From Gonium pectorale (lineage: Eukaryota > Chlorophyta > Chlorophyceae > Chlamydomonadales > Volvocaceae): a stretch of DNA of 32,356 nt. The first letter of the stretch is position 1; every line of letters begins with the position of its first letter. The stretch is from NCBI GenBank assembly GCA_001584585.1, contig LSYV01000002.1:3581953-3614308 (forward strand). Direction: 5' to 3'. Positions 10,695 through 22,729 of this stretch are shown in pieces. The position numbers and the translations under genes were made by a program. Under the pieces are notes generated by a model that was not told where the DNA came from, did no database searches, and was given only the letters and a program-made list of their open reading frames with translations.

Positions 10695-12350
10695 CTCAGC
10701 GTCCACCTGCGCGCCAACAAGCTTACTTACCCTTGTTTCCTTAATGTCTTGCGATGCGCATAGGTCGCAAGCTTATCCTGTGTGTGGTGTTGATTAGGTT
10801 ACACGAGGTTCTATCGGGAATGGTGCGAGCGCCTGCGCCCTTGCCTGCCAGGATTGTAGGCAAAGGTTTTTCTCTGCGCTCGGCACATTTGTGTGATGGT
10901 GTTCATAATCCAGTGCCTAAGCTTGCAGATTTGATACCAAGCTTAAACGGTTGCGCCTTGGGGTTGGTGGCGAGGCTAGGGTATGGGAAAGGTTCACTCG
11001 CAAGACGGCTCTGTCACGGCAGTGTGCGCGAGCGGATCGGATGCGGTTCAGTTGTTCGTCTTCACTGCTCAGTAAAGTCATGCACAAGGTGGGGGATGAT
11101 AGGGTGTTGGCGTTCAGGTATATGAACGAATGTGCATTGTCGCGTGTAGGCGTCAGCGGTTCCGTCCCGCTTGTAACTCCTGGCTGTTGTGTCATGTCCG
11201 CGAGATGGGGTATGCCCACCCCTCCGGTCCGCACCGCGTGACTTTTGTGTTTGTTTGTGTGTGTTGGGTGCACAAATGATGAGCGTGGTTGTGGAAGCAA
11301 AATGTGTGCAAGAGAGTGCTGCGGAGTGTTGGGTCTCCCAGGGCCTTGAGGAGATGAGGACCGGACTGGTTGGCGAAGTTGCTCTCGAGGACAGTTGTAA
11401 ATTTGGTTTGAAATACAGAGGCCCATCCACGTCCGCTCGTACACAGTTATGGCTGATGGCCTCATGGCCATGTCCTGAGTTTGCTGGTCAGACCTGGTTT
11501 CGAAGCTCCTCATGCAAGGGCTTGGCCGTGCCACACAGGCTCGTCCAACATGGCAGTTGTATGCTCAGTACCCGCTGGGAGGGCCTGATCAGTTATTCCA
11601 AACAGTATTGGCATCTCATGTTCAGGATCCCACAGCATCCAGCTATACAGGGGCCTTCACATGCTCTGGATAAAACCAGGTGAATGATTGGTCTTCCACA
11701 ATGCGAGCACACATGTGCCGGTCATTCTGAGTGGTGGTGGCGATGGGCTGTTTTGTCGTGGAAAGTCGCCAATGGGCGAAGCAACGCGATGGACAGAAAT
11801 GGGATGCAGAACACAAGCGGACCGTGGCACAACCGGGACTTCGGGGAGGAGTGAGACGCAGGGGATGCCAGGTGCACGCCCCTCAGGAAGGCCCGTCTGC
11901 ACGTCTCCTTCGCCCGCCCCCTTGCACCCAGGTGCCCTTCTCGCACCTTGAGGCGTGGATGTCCGTACAGATAGGAGCCGCGGCTTTCCCTGTTTCTACC
12001 GTTTTCTCGTACTGTTTTCCGCCGCTCCCCTCTAACTTTTATCGCCCACAGCCCCACGCCCGACCGCCCCCTATGTCCTGCCAATCGGCCCCCTTGCCCC
12101 GGGCCTCACGGACCCGCACCCCTTGTGCGCACCGCGACTGGGAGCCCGTGCTTGGAACCAGGTTCCAGATAATAACTTCCACAACCGTAGCAAGCACAGC
12201 AGTTGTGGGCCCCGCTGTACTTGAAGTTAAAGGCACTGAATGCTTGTAGACGGGTACACTTATCCCGGTCGCAAGCCGATGGGTTTGACCAGCATCACAA
12301 CCGAGGCGACCTAGGATGATAGGAGGAATGAAGTAGGATAGCGCACCGAC

Positions 12351-15300
12351 ATGGATGACAGCGATGATTTTGCAGATGATTTCGGTGGCGACTCAGGAGA
12401 CTTGGACATTCAGGTTGGACAATGCAACCCGACAGCTCGTTGTGGCGATCGGTGAGCTAACCTCTGGCAACATATGCAGCACGATGAGGAGCCTGCTGGA
12501 AAGCCCGGCGTAAGTATGAAAGTAGCCAGGGCGCTGGCTGAGAGCCCTGTGAAGTACCAGCCAACCCTCCCCACAGGTGAAGGCGAAACGCTCCGAGAGC
12601 GATAGCCTCTTCGGCGATGGCGATGACGGCGACTTCGACACGGGGCTTGACAGTGCTCCCCAGCCGCCCCGCCCAGCGGCTGGTGTGCGAGCCCCGCCCC
12701 CACGGCCCGCGGCCCCGGCTCCTCCCCGGCGCCAAGCCAGCGGTAGTGGAATGTTCAGCGACGACGGGGACGATGACGACGGTCTGAGCCTGTACGGCGA
12801 TGAGGGTGACATAGAAATCGACCATGCCCCGGGGCCAGCCAGGGCCAGACCTCGTCCACCCCAACCTACCAACTACACAGACCCGTCGATGTCACTGGAT
12901 GCCAATGACGCGGAGCTCTCGGAGCTTCTGGGTGACCCTCAGACCCGGGCTGCCCCCGCGCCGCCGCCGCCCCTGCCGCCGCGGCCGCCACCTCCGCTGC
13001 CCCCGCCACTCGCGGAGCCGGCAGGCAGCATCAGCCTTGGGGCGGAGGACTCGGAGCTGGCGGAGCTGCTCGGCGAGGGCTCCGCCGCACGGCCACTGCC
13101 TCCCCCGCCTCCCCCGCCGGCGGCCCCGCCACTTGGCCGTAAGATTAGCTTTGCGGAGCCGCCGGCCGCTCCGGCTGTGCCGCCGGCGGCGGCCCGTCGC
13201 CCCGGGCCCGTCGCCCCGCCCAGCCGGCCCCCCGCAGACGACTTCTCGGATGTTGATGACGCCGAGGAGGATTTTGGGCTCACGGCTGACGTTGATCGAG
13301 AGGTGGCCCAGATCGCGTCGCACAGCAGTCGGCAGAGCAAGGCAGTCGGCGGGGGCGCTGCTGGGCCCAGCGTCCCCGCCCCTCAGGCGGCCTTTCGGTC
13401 GCCGGCGCCAGACGACAGCCTGGCCGATGACTTCGGCAGCGAGTTCGCGGAGGAGGCGTCCCTGGCTGGGCGAAGGCCAAGCGCCACGCGACCACCACAA
13501 CCGCTGCCAGCGCCGCCGCGCGGGACTGACGGGGCCCCAGTCGCAAGGCGGCTGCAGCCGCAGGACTCAGTGTACAGCGATGACCCATACGAGGACTCCT
13601 TTGACTCGCCGGGAGCGCGCGATGGCCGGCCGCGGCCTCGTGGCATCCCGCCACGGGGCCATGGCCGCGCTTCCAGTGAAGCTGGCCTAGGCGATTACAA
13701 CGACGAATACGCTGACAGTTTGTACGACAGCCAAGACGATGGCGGCGAGGTGACCTTCCGGCGGGTGCCGGCGGGGGATGTGCAGCGCACGCCGCCGGCG
13801 ACGGGGAAGCGGCCCCAAGCCCCAGGGCCGTATGACGAAGAGCAGTACGACGACGAGTATGACGATGACGACGACTTTGCGGACGACCTCAGCTGGGATG
13901 GCGAGATCCGCCACACGCGCGGCGCGTACAACGCGGGCGGCCGGCCGGGGTCGGCGGGCCACCCGCGCTCCCGCGGGCCCCATGCCCAGGGCACCCGGCG
14001 GCGGCCGCTGTCCGCGATGGCGCCCCGGGAGCGCCAGGCGGCCATGATCGAGGAGATGATGGGCCGCCACCCCAGCTCCTGGGACAGTGAGTGGCGCGGC
14101 GCGGGTTGGAGAACGCGGGCTAGTGGCGTTGTGCTTTTGGGTATCAGTGCGTGCGTGTGTGGTTGTGTGTTCTATGTAGTCTACAAGTTTTGGGCATCAG
14201 TGTGTGTGTGTGCCGTGTTGCGTCGCCACCTGCTGCTGTTGCTGCTCCTGCTCGTGACCCTCAGCATAGCCCCGCCCTGCTGGGGAGTGGGGACCGGTGC
14301 TGCTTGCTGCTACATAAATCCGTACGTTACGCCACCTGCCCGCGAACCTGCAGCCAGCTCCCACCCCTTCCCGCTCAGCCCAGCACCTTTCCCATCCCGA
14401 CTCCCGTGACGAACTACGAATCCCACTCCCATTTTGCGCAGTCCGCGAGGTGGCGACATGGTTGGAGTTCATCGGCATGGGCCAGTACCGCATCAAGTTC
14501 GTGCACCACAGCGTGGACGGCACCCTGCTGCTGAGCCTGGGCGAGCCGGAGCTGGCGCGTGACCTGCGCATCCTGCCGCTGGGCCACCGGCGGGCGCTGC
14601 TGGGCGCCATCGCGGAGCTGCGCGAGGCGGTGGAGGCGGGCGAGAAGGACCGCGCGGAGCGAGGGCTGCCGCCCGCCGCGGCGGTACAGGCCAAGACTGA
14701 GGCGGAGCGGTGCGTGGGGAGCATGAGGCGGGCCCCTTCCGGGGCCCAGGTGTCGCTGAAAGTTATTGCAAGAACCAACAGGGGGATGCTTGGTATGGGA
14801 AACACGCGGCCGGTGTGTATGGGCTGCCATGGGTGTCGCGGAGGCATTCCGGAGAGGATGCCGTCGGAGCCCGGATGCCTAAGCTGTAGTATGGCTACCC
14901 TTCCTCCTGCCCCATCCGCAATTGCCCTTGCCTCTCGGCCTCTCAGGTTGGCGCAGCTGCGACAGCAGGCCGGCCAGGGCGAGGCCATGCGGCGGCCGTC
15001 CAGCGCAGGCGCCCGGGTCATCCCGCCGGAGCCCTACCTGGGCCCCGCCAAGGGCAAGATGACCGTGTACGAGCAGCGGGCTAAGCTGCTGTACCAGCTA
15101 GACAAGGCGCGGCATCGGGCCGCGCAGCACGCCGCGTAAGGCCTCGGGATGGAGGGAATGGGAGGGGCTATAAAGTGACAAGAACGTGAGCGGAATGCGT
15201 ACATGCATGCACGGTGTCAGCCGTGGCCGATGCGGGTGCAACTTGGTAGGCTTGGCGAGCAACGCCTGCCCGGAACAGGAGCAATCGGTCGTGCCATTGA

Positions 15301-18300
15301 GAAGTGCTCTGCTGACGCATTGGGGCGGTATAAGCATGTGCACGACAGGTGCTGGCGCCGCTCACTCCATCTATCGCATAGCAATCTTCAGAGCGCGGGT
15401 CTCCGTCAGTTCCTTTCAGTCAGGCATTGCTTGTCACGCCGCACGTCCAAAAAGCCCGTAAGACATCCGCAAAGTGAGCCTCGGCCACTCATCACTCCGC
15501 AGTATCATCGAGCAGCTGGCCAACAACAAGGCCCTCACAGAGGCTCAGATGGCCGACCTGCGCGGCAAGCTCAAGGACCTGGAGGCAAAGCACAAGGACG
15601 TGCTGTCGCCCGCCGGCCGTTCTCCCGGCATGACCGCGCCCGTCTCCCCCGGCAGCGCTGGTGGCAGCCGTCGCCGCGGCGCCGCCGCGCTGGCGGATGC
15701 CGAGTACGGCGCTGACGCGGCGGTGCCGTGGCTGCCCGTCGGGCGCGGGACGCGGCCGGCCAACCGGCATCCGGAGCGGTTCGGCCGCACCGGGGAAGAC
15801 CCCGACGTGGACCTCACCTTCCGGCCCAAGACCCTGCGGGTGCAGGATGTGCCGTTCGGCGCTGTACGGGACATCGTGGCCAAGGCGCTCAGCAGCCGGG
15901 TTCCGTTCTGGCGGCGCATGGACTTTGAGTTTGAGAAGATGCGCAAGGAGCGGGAGGCGCGGGAGGAGGCGAGACAGAAACGGCGCGAGCGGATGGGCCT
16001 GACGCGGCGCGGCGGCGGCGGCGAGGGCGAGGACGAGGAGCAGGCCAAGAGCAAGCACTGGAACAACTACTGGGTGGGGACGGGAAGCGCGAGAAGGGCA
16101 GCGAGTCGAGGAGACGGGTTCCATGCAGGGTGGTGTGTCAGGGCGACTACGGGGCTGCTTCAAGTAAAAAGGCATTGATGTATGTCTTGGTTCTCTTGCT
16201 GAACGGGCTTGCCCTCCTTCCCTCATGGGTGCCTCCGCCAGGTCCCCGGGAGCAACAAAAACAACAGCTACCACAAACACTTCAGGCGCGGCAGCGAGAA
16301 CGAGGAGCTCCGCCAGTACCGCAGCTTCGCCAAGGACAAGACGCGCCTCAGCCGTTGGTTCAAGAGGTGGGCAAGACCTCCCGGGGATGTGGCCTCGGAA
16401 TGGGGGCGTGTGCGAGGTGCCCTTGTCAGACTGACATTTTACGACCACACGAGTGCGCCATGTCAATTCCACGCGTAGTTGTCATCACGCTCCGCCGTTG
16501 ATGCCGCTGCTCCATGTGCTGAGAGTTAAGTGCGCAAGCACTGCTTCTAAATGCCGTGCGTGTGTGCTTCTGTGCCGGGCAGGTTCGTGGACGACGGGGA
16601 GAGCACTGAGGGCGATGTGGCGCTGGAGCGGCTGATCAATCGCATGATCAAGGCGCTGGTCAAGACCAAGGACCAGGTGTGCGGGGCGCTGGTGCCTAGC
16701 CTGGGCGGCCTGGCGCGAGGCCAGGTTCCCGTCCCAAAACTGCAGTTCCCTAGGACAGTCGAAAGCAGCCAAGGACTTTCCGTAAACCCAGCCGGTTTAC
16801 TGGGCTGCATCCTGCTCTGAGTGCTGACTGAAAGAGTTACAGGAGCGCCAGGCTGGAATGGGGCAGGCGCACACAGCGCTTACGTGCGCTCCCGCCGCCG
16901 TGGCCCTGCTCCGCCCGCAGATGGACATGGAGATTGGCGAGTCCTACGAGAAGCGCATCCGCCGCTACTTTGAGGAGCGCGGCTACAAGTTTGCGACGCA
17001 CACCAGCAACACAATCATGGTGCGTCGGCGACTGCTTGGCGGCGCAGCGCCGCAGCAGCCAAGCCGCGGCGACAGGCCATTCCCACCTTCCCGTTCCATT
17101 TGCCCTGATGCTGCACACCGCTAGCAAGGCCATTCTCATACGGTGCTGTATGCGCGGGAGCCAGGCGAAAGATCGCAAACGAATGGCCCTCCCTTATGGC
17201 GCATGGCGCACCGAGCCCCAATCCGCGGCCCACCGACGCATGGCGCACTGTCCATCCCCCCCCACCACCACCCACTGCAATGCATGGCCCACCGCCAGGT
17301 GCGAGCTCGGGGCACTCGGCGGCCTGCGCCCTCGGGGCCCGACACCACCCTGTACGACTTCGAGGAGGTGGAGCAGTACTACCCCGACTACCTAAAGAAG
17401 AAGGTGCAGGGTGCGCAGGGCGACGATGGCGGCGGCGACGAGGAGGAGGAGACGCGCATGGTGCCGAAGCGGACCACCTGGAAGCGCCTGGTCGCCATGT
17501 ACTACATGGACCGGCAGAAGAAAATCAAGGCCGCGATTGCCATGGTCAAGATGAGCCAATTCGTGCAGCGACACGGGTGGGCGCGGGTTTGGGTGGCGGC
17601 GGGGGCGTGGTTGGACTGGCACGAAACAGGGGCTCTGCGCGGAGTGGCACCACAGGCTCAGCCCTCGTGGCACAATAAGCAATGCACCGCTCCGGCAAGA
17701 CTACACATAGCATCATTTATACCTGCAGCTTTTGACAAGGGGAATCCGTCCCCTGGCGCACCGCCTGCCTCGCGGCCCTCCCGCCCCCGCCGCCAGCGTG
17801 CGCTGGCCTCCGGAGCGCGACCGCGACACCTCCAAGAAGGCAGCCTGGGTGCCCAACAGCCAGGCGGGCGCGCTGCACCAGCTGGACGGCCGAGACCGGA
17901 CATTCAACACAGTAGGGCAGGAGAACATCAGTCTACATGTGCGTCGGTGCGGGCGCACATACTTGCGCTTGAAGGCCGGGTGCCGCGGAAGGCCACCTGG
18001 AACCTGGGCAGGGGGACGCTGAGGGGCGGGGCACACCGGCACGGACGCCCCTAAACGACAATGCACCACAATGAATCCGATGAGCGTGTGCTATCCTTCT
18101 GTGCTTCAGCTCTCTTGGCCTATGTTTGAGTTGCCCGCCAAAAGCCAAGATTCAGTAAGGTCCCAAGGCGTCGCTCCCGCTCCCCCGCACCCTCAGGCCA
18201 AGCTAAAGAAGGCGCTCGGGCCACCCCAGCCGGTGACCTTCCAGATGCGCATGCAGGAGATGGAGAAGGTGGAGGCCAAGGCAGACGCCGTGTTCGCGGC

Positions 18301-21300
18301 TATGGGCTGGCCACACTCTTCGGGCGACCCCGCGCTGGGGCCACCGCAGGAACCGTTGCTGCTGCCCGACGAGGGCGATGATCCGGGCGGGCAGGACGAC
18401 GAGTTCGGGCTCGGCGGCGAGGACGACTTCGGCCTGGACGGGGACGGCGGTGGCGGTGGGAAGCGGCCGCCTCGCCAGCAGCGGGCGCGACAGCTGGACT
18501 TCTTCCAGGCTCTGGACTGGCTACTCAGGTGCGCTGGCTCGGAGCCATGATGCCTTGGGGATGGCGGCACGGGTCCTCTTCATGCGGAGCCGTATGCTCT
18601 GATGGCGGTAACGTGAAGCTGCCAAGGTGCCGTTGCCCTTCTTGCGCACGTACCGCAGTCTGTTGCGGGCTTGCCGCCAGCACCGTCGCGTCCTTACCCC
18701 TGACGGCGGCCCTTCCCTGCCTGTTGGCTTCTCGGCAGTCGGGCCTTGGAGCTAAGGCACATGCACGACGATTGGATTGAGTCGTGGCGGCGGGCCCGGG
18801 AGCGGGGCTACGGCGAGGATGAGCTGCCTCTGCAGCCGCCCCATGTGGAGGACCTGGAGTGGAGGTGGGGGACACTGGGTGCGGGCCGGGGCAAGCACAG
18901 TACCGACTGAAGAGGCCACTGGCGAAACGTGGCACTCCCTGCACCCGGTGATTCTTGCACACGACCACGGGGCCCTGGTCCAGCACGCTTGTAACGAGAC
19001 GGGCTACCGCGTACCAACTAGCCCTGATTGCCGCTATGCTCGGCGCTCCGCAGCGGCGACCCGCTCATGGAGCTGCAGCAGCGCGCCATGGAGCGGCAGC
19101 GGCAGCAGTTGCTGCTGGACTGGGAGAAGGCGCGGAGGCTGCGCGAGCGGCGGGCGGCGCGGCTGCGGGATCAGGGCTACCGGGAGGAGGACATTGAGTT
19201 CCGGCTGGGCAGGCAGCCCGAGGTGAGCGCCTAGGCACAGTGGTTGAGTACTGGGTAGTAGTGGAGGCGCTCGTGCCACCAACAGGTGTGAAACGTCACA
19301 GTCTGCAGAGACGTTTCTGACGTCGGCTAAGCAGAGCGCCATGTGTGGTCTGGCCGTCTCCTTGTGCACACAGGTGGCAATGTGTTGGGTGTGTAGTTTT
19401 TGCGGTTGCTCAAATTATGACGTGCTCGACCAACCGCTCGACCAACCGCAGGCCGAGGAGGTTGAGGCGTCGGTACGCAACCACATGCTGCACAACGTGG
19501 AGCTGCTGGCGCGGTTGAAGCCCCACGACCTTGCCCGCTTCCGCGAGCAGCTCAAGGGCACCAAGCAGAAAATGGCAGTGTACAGGTGTGCGTGAGGCGC
19601 TTCAGCCCGGTTCACCGTCAAAGCGGAGTAGGTGACACACCAAGTTACCAACGCACAGTCCCCTGTGATTCTTCCACTTGTCCCTCCCACGCCCCTCCTA
19701 TGTAGGTGGCGTAGGCATCCGGTAATCTAGTCAGGTTGCCCTCCATATAGGGTGGTAACCGTGTGCCCGCACGGTTACCCACACCTAATGCGTCTATCCT
19801 GCCTGCCCTTTGCCCAACATAGGGCCCTCTGCAGCCAAGAGTTTGTGGATGAGACTCGGCGCAAGGAGGCCGAAAAGGAGGCAACGTTGCGGTCTATCTA
19901 CGACAGCCTGCGAGCAGGGAAGACGAAAGTCCTGTCCCCGGCGCAGGTGGGGTCCAGCTCCTCTGACGCGCAGTAGCCCATATATATACGATGCCAAGGC
20001 TAGGGTCGAAAGCGTCTCCCCCTTCCTCCCGCAGGAGGACGCGGTTGTCCGCCGCATGATGACGGACGTGAAAAAACGAACGAACACCATCAAGCGGCTG
20101 GTGGTGGGTTCCAAATTAGTCCGCAGGAACTGATCACAACCAGTTGAGCTACAGGATGCAGAACTAGGGCAGGGTCCCGGCGCTGCTGCACTCGGACGCT
20201 TGTGTCCACGGGGGTCACGTTTACATGTAGGGCTGGCGCAAGAAGGGTACCTCGTTGTACACACTGTCCGTAAAAGAGGCATCAATAGCTAGACATGTCC
20301 CCACTGTTGCCCCTTCACGTCCGCAGGAGGAGAAGTTGGAGGCGGTGGAGTCCACGCTGACACCCTGGTACGTGCTGCAACCGCCAAGCCGGCCAGTCAG
20401 CCGGGCCGTGTCCCCCAACCGAGACCCGCAGCAGCCAGGCGCCACGCCGCGAGGCCGCTCGCGCTCCCCACGCCAGGGCACAGCGCCCGGCACCACCCCG
20501 CGGCCCCGCAGCGCAGCGCCCGGCTCAGCGGCTTCCACTCCGCGGCCGCGAAGTGCGCAGCGCTCGCGTCCTGCCAGCCCCGGGCCCGGCGGGCCGGGTA
20601 CGGGTGACGGCAGCAGCCGCAGCAAGTACGTGTTCGGCTCCAGCACACCCAAGTCCATGTGGGGACCCATGGGTCCCGTCCGGCAGCCTCGCTCAGGGCC
20701 CGCTGGTGGAGGCAGCTTGCTGGACTCCCCCGGAGTGCAGGGCCTCCATGCGGCAGCAGCATCTGGCAGGTCGCCCGGCCGCAGTGTGGCTGGCCGGGAA
20801 TCTGCCACGCCCACACGACAGCGGCCAGCCACGCCGTCACGGACACCTGCCAGCGGCGCCCGCAACGGCCCGGCGCCGCCGCAACGGCCGAGTTCCGGTG
20901 CTCCAAGCCCTGGTCCCAGTGCTGGTGGCGCCAGCGCGGGCCCAACACCGGGTCCGGCGGGCCGGCGCCCCACCTTTGCCACACCGCCAGCTGCTGGCGG
21001 CGCACGGGGCCGCCCTGCCAGCCCCGCCGGCGGGCGCCCTACAGTCGGTCCACCGGTGAGCCCTCGACCGCGCAGCACCAGCAGGGTCGGGTTTGCGACG
21101 CCGCCGACCGGGTCACGGCCCAGCAAGGGCGGGGCACCACCACGGCGGGGGCTCATGGATGGAGACACCACCAGCGGCGCCAGCGCGTCTCCCTCTCCCG
21201 AGCGGCGCGCCCAGCCGGCGGCGGGGCCGAGTGGTGGAGGGCTTGCCGGCGGTGGCCCACCGGGCGGGGCGCAGCAGCGGCGGGGCCTCGTCGACTCGGA

Positions 21301-22138
21301 AAGCAGCCCCAGCCCGCCGCCGCCACGACGACACGCGGAGCCGCCAGTGCCTCCGCCGGGGCCGGCAGCGGCGGTGGGAGGTCCGCCGAGCCGCCGATCC
21401 AGCCAGACCAGCGCCATGGGGGGACCCGCGGGGCGGCCGGGTTCCGCATCTGGAGCCGGGTTGGGGCCGGAGGTGCCACCCGCGGCGGAGGGAGCTGTGC
21501 CTCAGCGGCAAGCTTCGGTCAAGTCGATACCGCCAACCTCTCCGCCGGGGCCCTCGCGGCAAGCATCGGTCAGCAGCGGCGTGGGCGTGCCCCAGCAAGG
21601 TAGCAGTGCCGCTGGCCCGGCGGCAGGCAGTGCGGTGGGGTCGACCCGTGGGTCGCGATCAGGCTCAGGGTCGGGCTCCGTCAGTGGCGCAGCCACGACC
21701 TCCAAGCGCCCGTCCACTCCGCCCTCGCCACTGGGCCCCAGTGTTTCTGGTGGGGAGCTGCAGCCGGGCCCATCGCAGCGCTCCCTTGTAAGCCAAGCCT
21801 CCGCAGCCAGCAGTCGCGGGGGCCGTGGCAGCGGCAGCGGTGCGCCTGCGAGCGCGCCCCCGGGCCCCGCCCCTGCCGCCCAACGACCCTCGCCGCTCTC
21901 GCGCTCGAAGGCAACAACGCCAACGCTGTCGCCACAGCAGTCCCTGTCTGACGTGCCGCTGCAGTCCCCGCAGGGGCCAGGGGCCAAGGCACCGGCCCTC
22001 GAAGATCTAGAGGGCGGTGCCAGCCAACTCGAAATTGATGACTTGGATGACGACGAGTACGGCGAGGACGGGGCCTTTGACATGGAGGATAAGATGGAGG
22101 ATGCCGAGTTGGACCTGGGCGGCGAGGATGAGTTCTGA
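12351..22138 (+). CDS. Large SAM-domain protein with acidic ends and charged helical core; family not recognised
   Basis: Seen: 18 exons, 12351-12413, 12480-12509, 12577-14086, 14442-14709, 14947-15135, 15503-16073, 16242-16366, 16583-16676, 16921-17019, 17299-17576, 17797-17911, 18197-18528, 18739-18864, 19054-19222, 19452-19585, 19823-19946, 20035-20103 and 20327-22138, all phase-consistent, total 2,035 residues. ATG 12351 follows an in-frame TAG at 12339. Residues 1-535 are acidic and Pro-rich, with repeated DDF/DDFG-like patches. A SAM domain spans about 536-598 (WLEFIGMGQY, VDGTLLLSLGEPEL, LGHRRALLGAI). Residues 600-1432 are charged and helical, with likely coiled coil around 1270-1320. 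Residues 1433-2035 are Pro/Ser/Gly/Arg-rich and end acidic. SAM domains mediate protein-protein self- or hetero-assembly. A scaffold role, possibly ciliary, is only inference. The exon 17 donor could be 20101 or 20104. Confidence 0.85.
12886..13083 (+). repeat. Two copies of a short acidic-leucine motif in the SAM protein
   Basis: In exon 3 the motif S-[MI]-S-L-x-A-x-D-x-E-L-x-E-L-L-G occurs at 12886-12933 and again at 13027-13074, 47 codons apart, with a poly-proline linker between. The shared amphipathic ELxELLG core looks like a short helical docking motif. No partner is known to me. Confidence 0.7.
14444..14632 (+). other. SAM domain coding segment
   Basis: One exon encodes the whole five-helix SAM fold: an N-terminal REVATWL helix, IGMGQYRIKF, then VDG, LLLSL, ELARDLRILPLGHRRALL and a final AIAELREAV helix. 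The G-H-R near the end and L-x-x-L-R-I-x-x-L-G are hallmark positions. Flanking introns (14087-14441 and 14710-14946) bracket it, which is consistent with a shuffled module. Confidence 0.85.
19424..19447 (+). repeat. 12-base tandem duplication at an acceptor (SAM gene exon 15)
   Basis: GCTCGACCAACC occurs twice in a row immediately before the acceptor CGCAG (exon starts at 19452). It duplicates the presumed branch-point zone and could influence acceptor choice. Confidence 0.7.
20327..22138 (+). other. Low-complexity Pro/Ser/Gly/Arg-rich tail with acidic end (SAM protein exon 18)
   Basis: The last exon alone encodes about 603 residues. Most are disordered SP/TP/RP-type sequence, with many potential phosphorylation sites of the S/T-P kind. 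One less random patch around 20617-20677 reads SKYVFGSSTPKSMWGP. The final 40 residues are acidic (DDLDDDEYGED, DLGGEDEF), echoing the N-terminal DDSDDFADDFGGD. TPWYVLQPP at the exon start looks structured. Confidence 0.7.
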
Positions 22139-22692
22139 CCTCGCCGGCCCGTGCAACTTGATGGAGTGTGTTGAAAAGGCAAACGCATACGACAAGCGAT
22201 GGAGTGTGTATTCTGATGTCGTGCGTGTAGCCTTTGTGCTTGGAACGGAACTCCGGGCATGCCTGCCGCTCGTCAATAGGGCCCGTAAGCCCTCGGTCCA
22301 CCCTGTAACTGGCTGGGACACACTCTGCTGCATCCATTGCCCGTGTCATGGCCTGGAAAGCCCCGAATGGAGGGCAAGCAAGCGAACCTCGCTGGGATGC
22401 GGTTTCGGCTTGATGCTCACGCCGGACGGTGCATCACGGGACACCCTCCCCGCCTCGCCATGTCGACGTTGCCGTCGGCAAGGTACGAGCTGGAGCGCCT
22501 CAGGTCACGTCTGGGCAAGCATCGGGCAACGGAGCATCTGTAGGGCTACGCCATGGGCCATGGGCGACGGGGAGGGCGTTCCCGTTTCCCGCTGGATCCG
22601 ACGTGCAGGCCGTACTACTCTACAGCACCGTTCCCCGGTGCCGTCGGGCCTAACCGCTTTTGTGTTATGAGCAGCAAAAGACGGGAGTCAAC
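22139..22692. other. Intergenic: SAM-gene 3' UTR and DAGL 5' region
   Basis: 554 bases holding the TGTAA signal of the upstream gene and the DAGL leader. The leader has an upstream ATG at 22667. No separate gene is supported. Confidence 0.65.
22304..22308 (+). promoter_or_regulatory. Poly(A) signal of the SAM-domain gene (TGTAA)
   Basis: TGTAA 166 bases after stop 22136-22138, the first such motif downstream and well placed before the next gene starts. Confidence 0.65.
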
Positions 22693-22729
22693 ATGCCGGC
22701 GCTGCATCTGCTGGGCCGTCGGCTGCTGA
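22667..22729 (+). promoter_or_regulatory. Overlapping upstream ORF of the DAGL gene
   Basis: ATG 22667 opens a 20-codon frame that ends at TGA 22727-22729, past the DAGL start at 22693 and in another frame. Ribosomes starting here would skip the DAGL ATG. Its context (G at -3) is moderate; the DAGL ATG has A at -3. Whether it lies in the mRNA depends on the unknown transcription start. Confidence 0.45.

Larger units (their letters stand above)
10305..12350. other. Intergenic, about 2 kb, no supported gene
   Basis: This holds the START-gene 3' UTR and the promoter of the SAM-domain gene. TGTAA occurs at 11172-11176 and 11396-11400, far downstream of the START stop, so that 3' end is unclear. 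A perfect hairpin lies at 10670-10694. A minus-strand frame at 10469-10650 has exon-like features but no recognised family. A + strand frame from ATG 11277 to 11683 (135 residues) has poor codon bias and no family resemblance. No tRNA, rRNA or transposase was recognised. Confidence 0.55.

Noticed and set aside
11277..11683. 135-codon + strand frame starting ATGATG
   Set aside because: Codon use lacks the GC3 bias of neighbouring genes and no motif or family is recognisable.
20035..20133. End of the SAM gene at the stop after LVVGSKLVRRN
   Set aside because: A good donor (GTGGGT at 20104) and the in-phase acceptor at 20326 join it to the next long exon. No TGTAA follows the alternative stop, while one follows 22138.
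20221..21417. 398-codon minus-strand frame opposite the SAM protein tail
   Set aside because: It is a shadow of the GC-rich, low-complexity exon 18. The + strand reading continues the phased gene and ends in a sensible acidic tail with TGTAA downstream.
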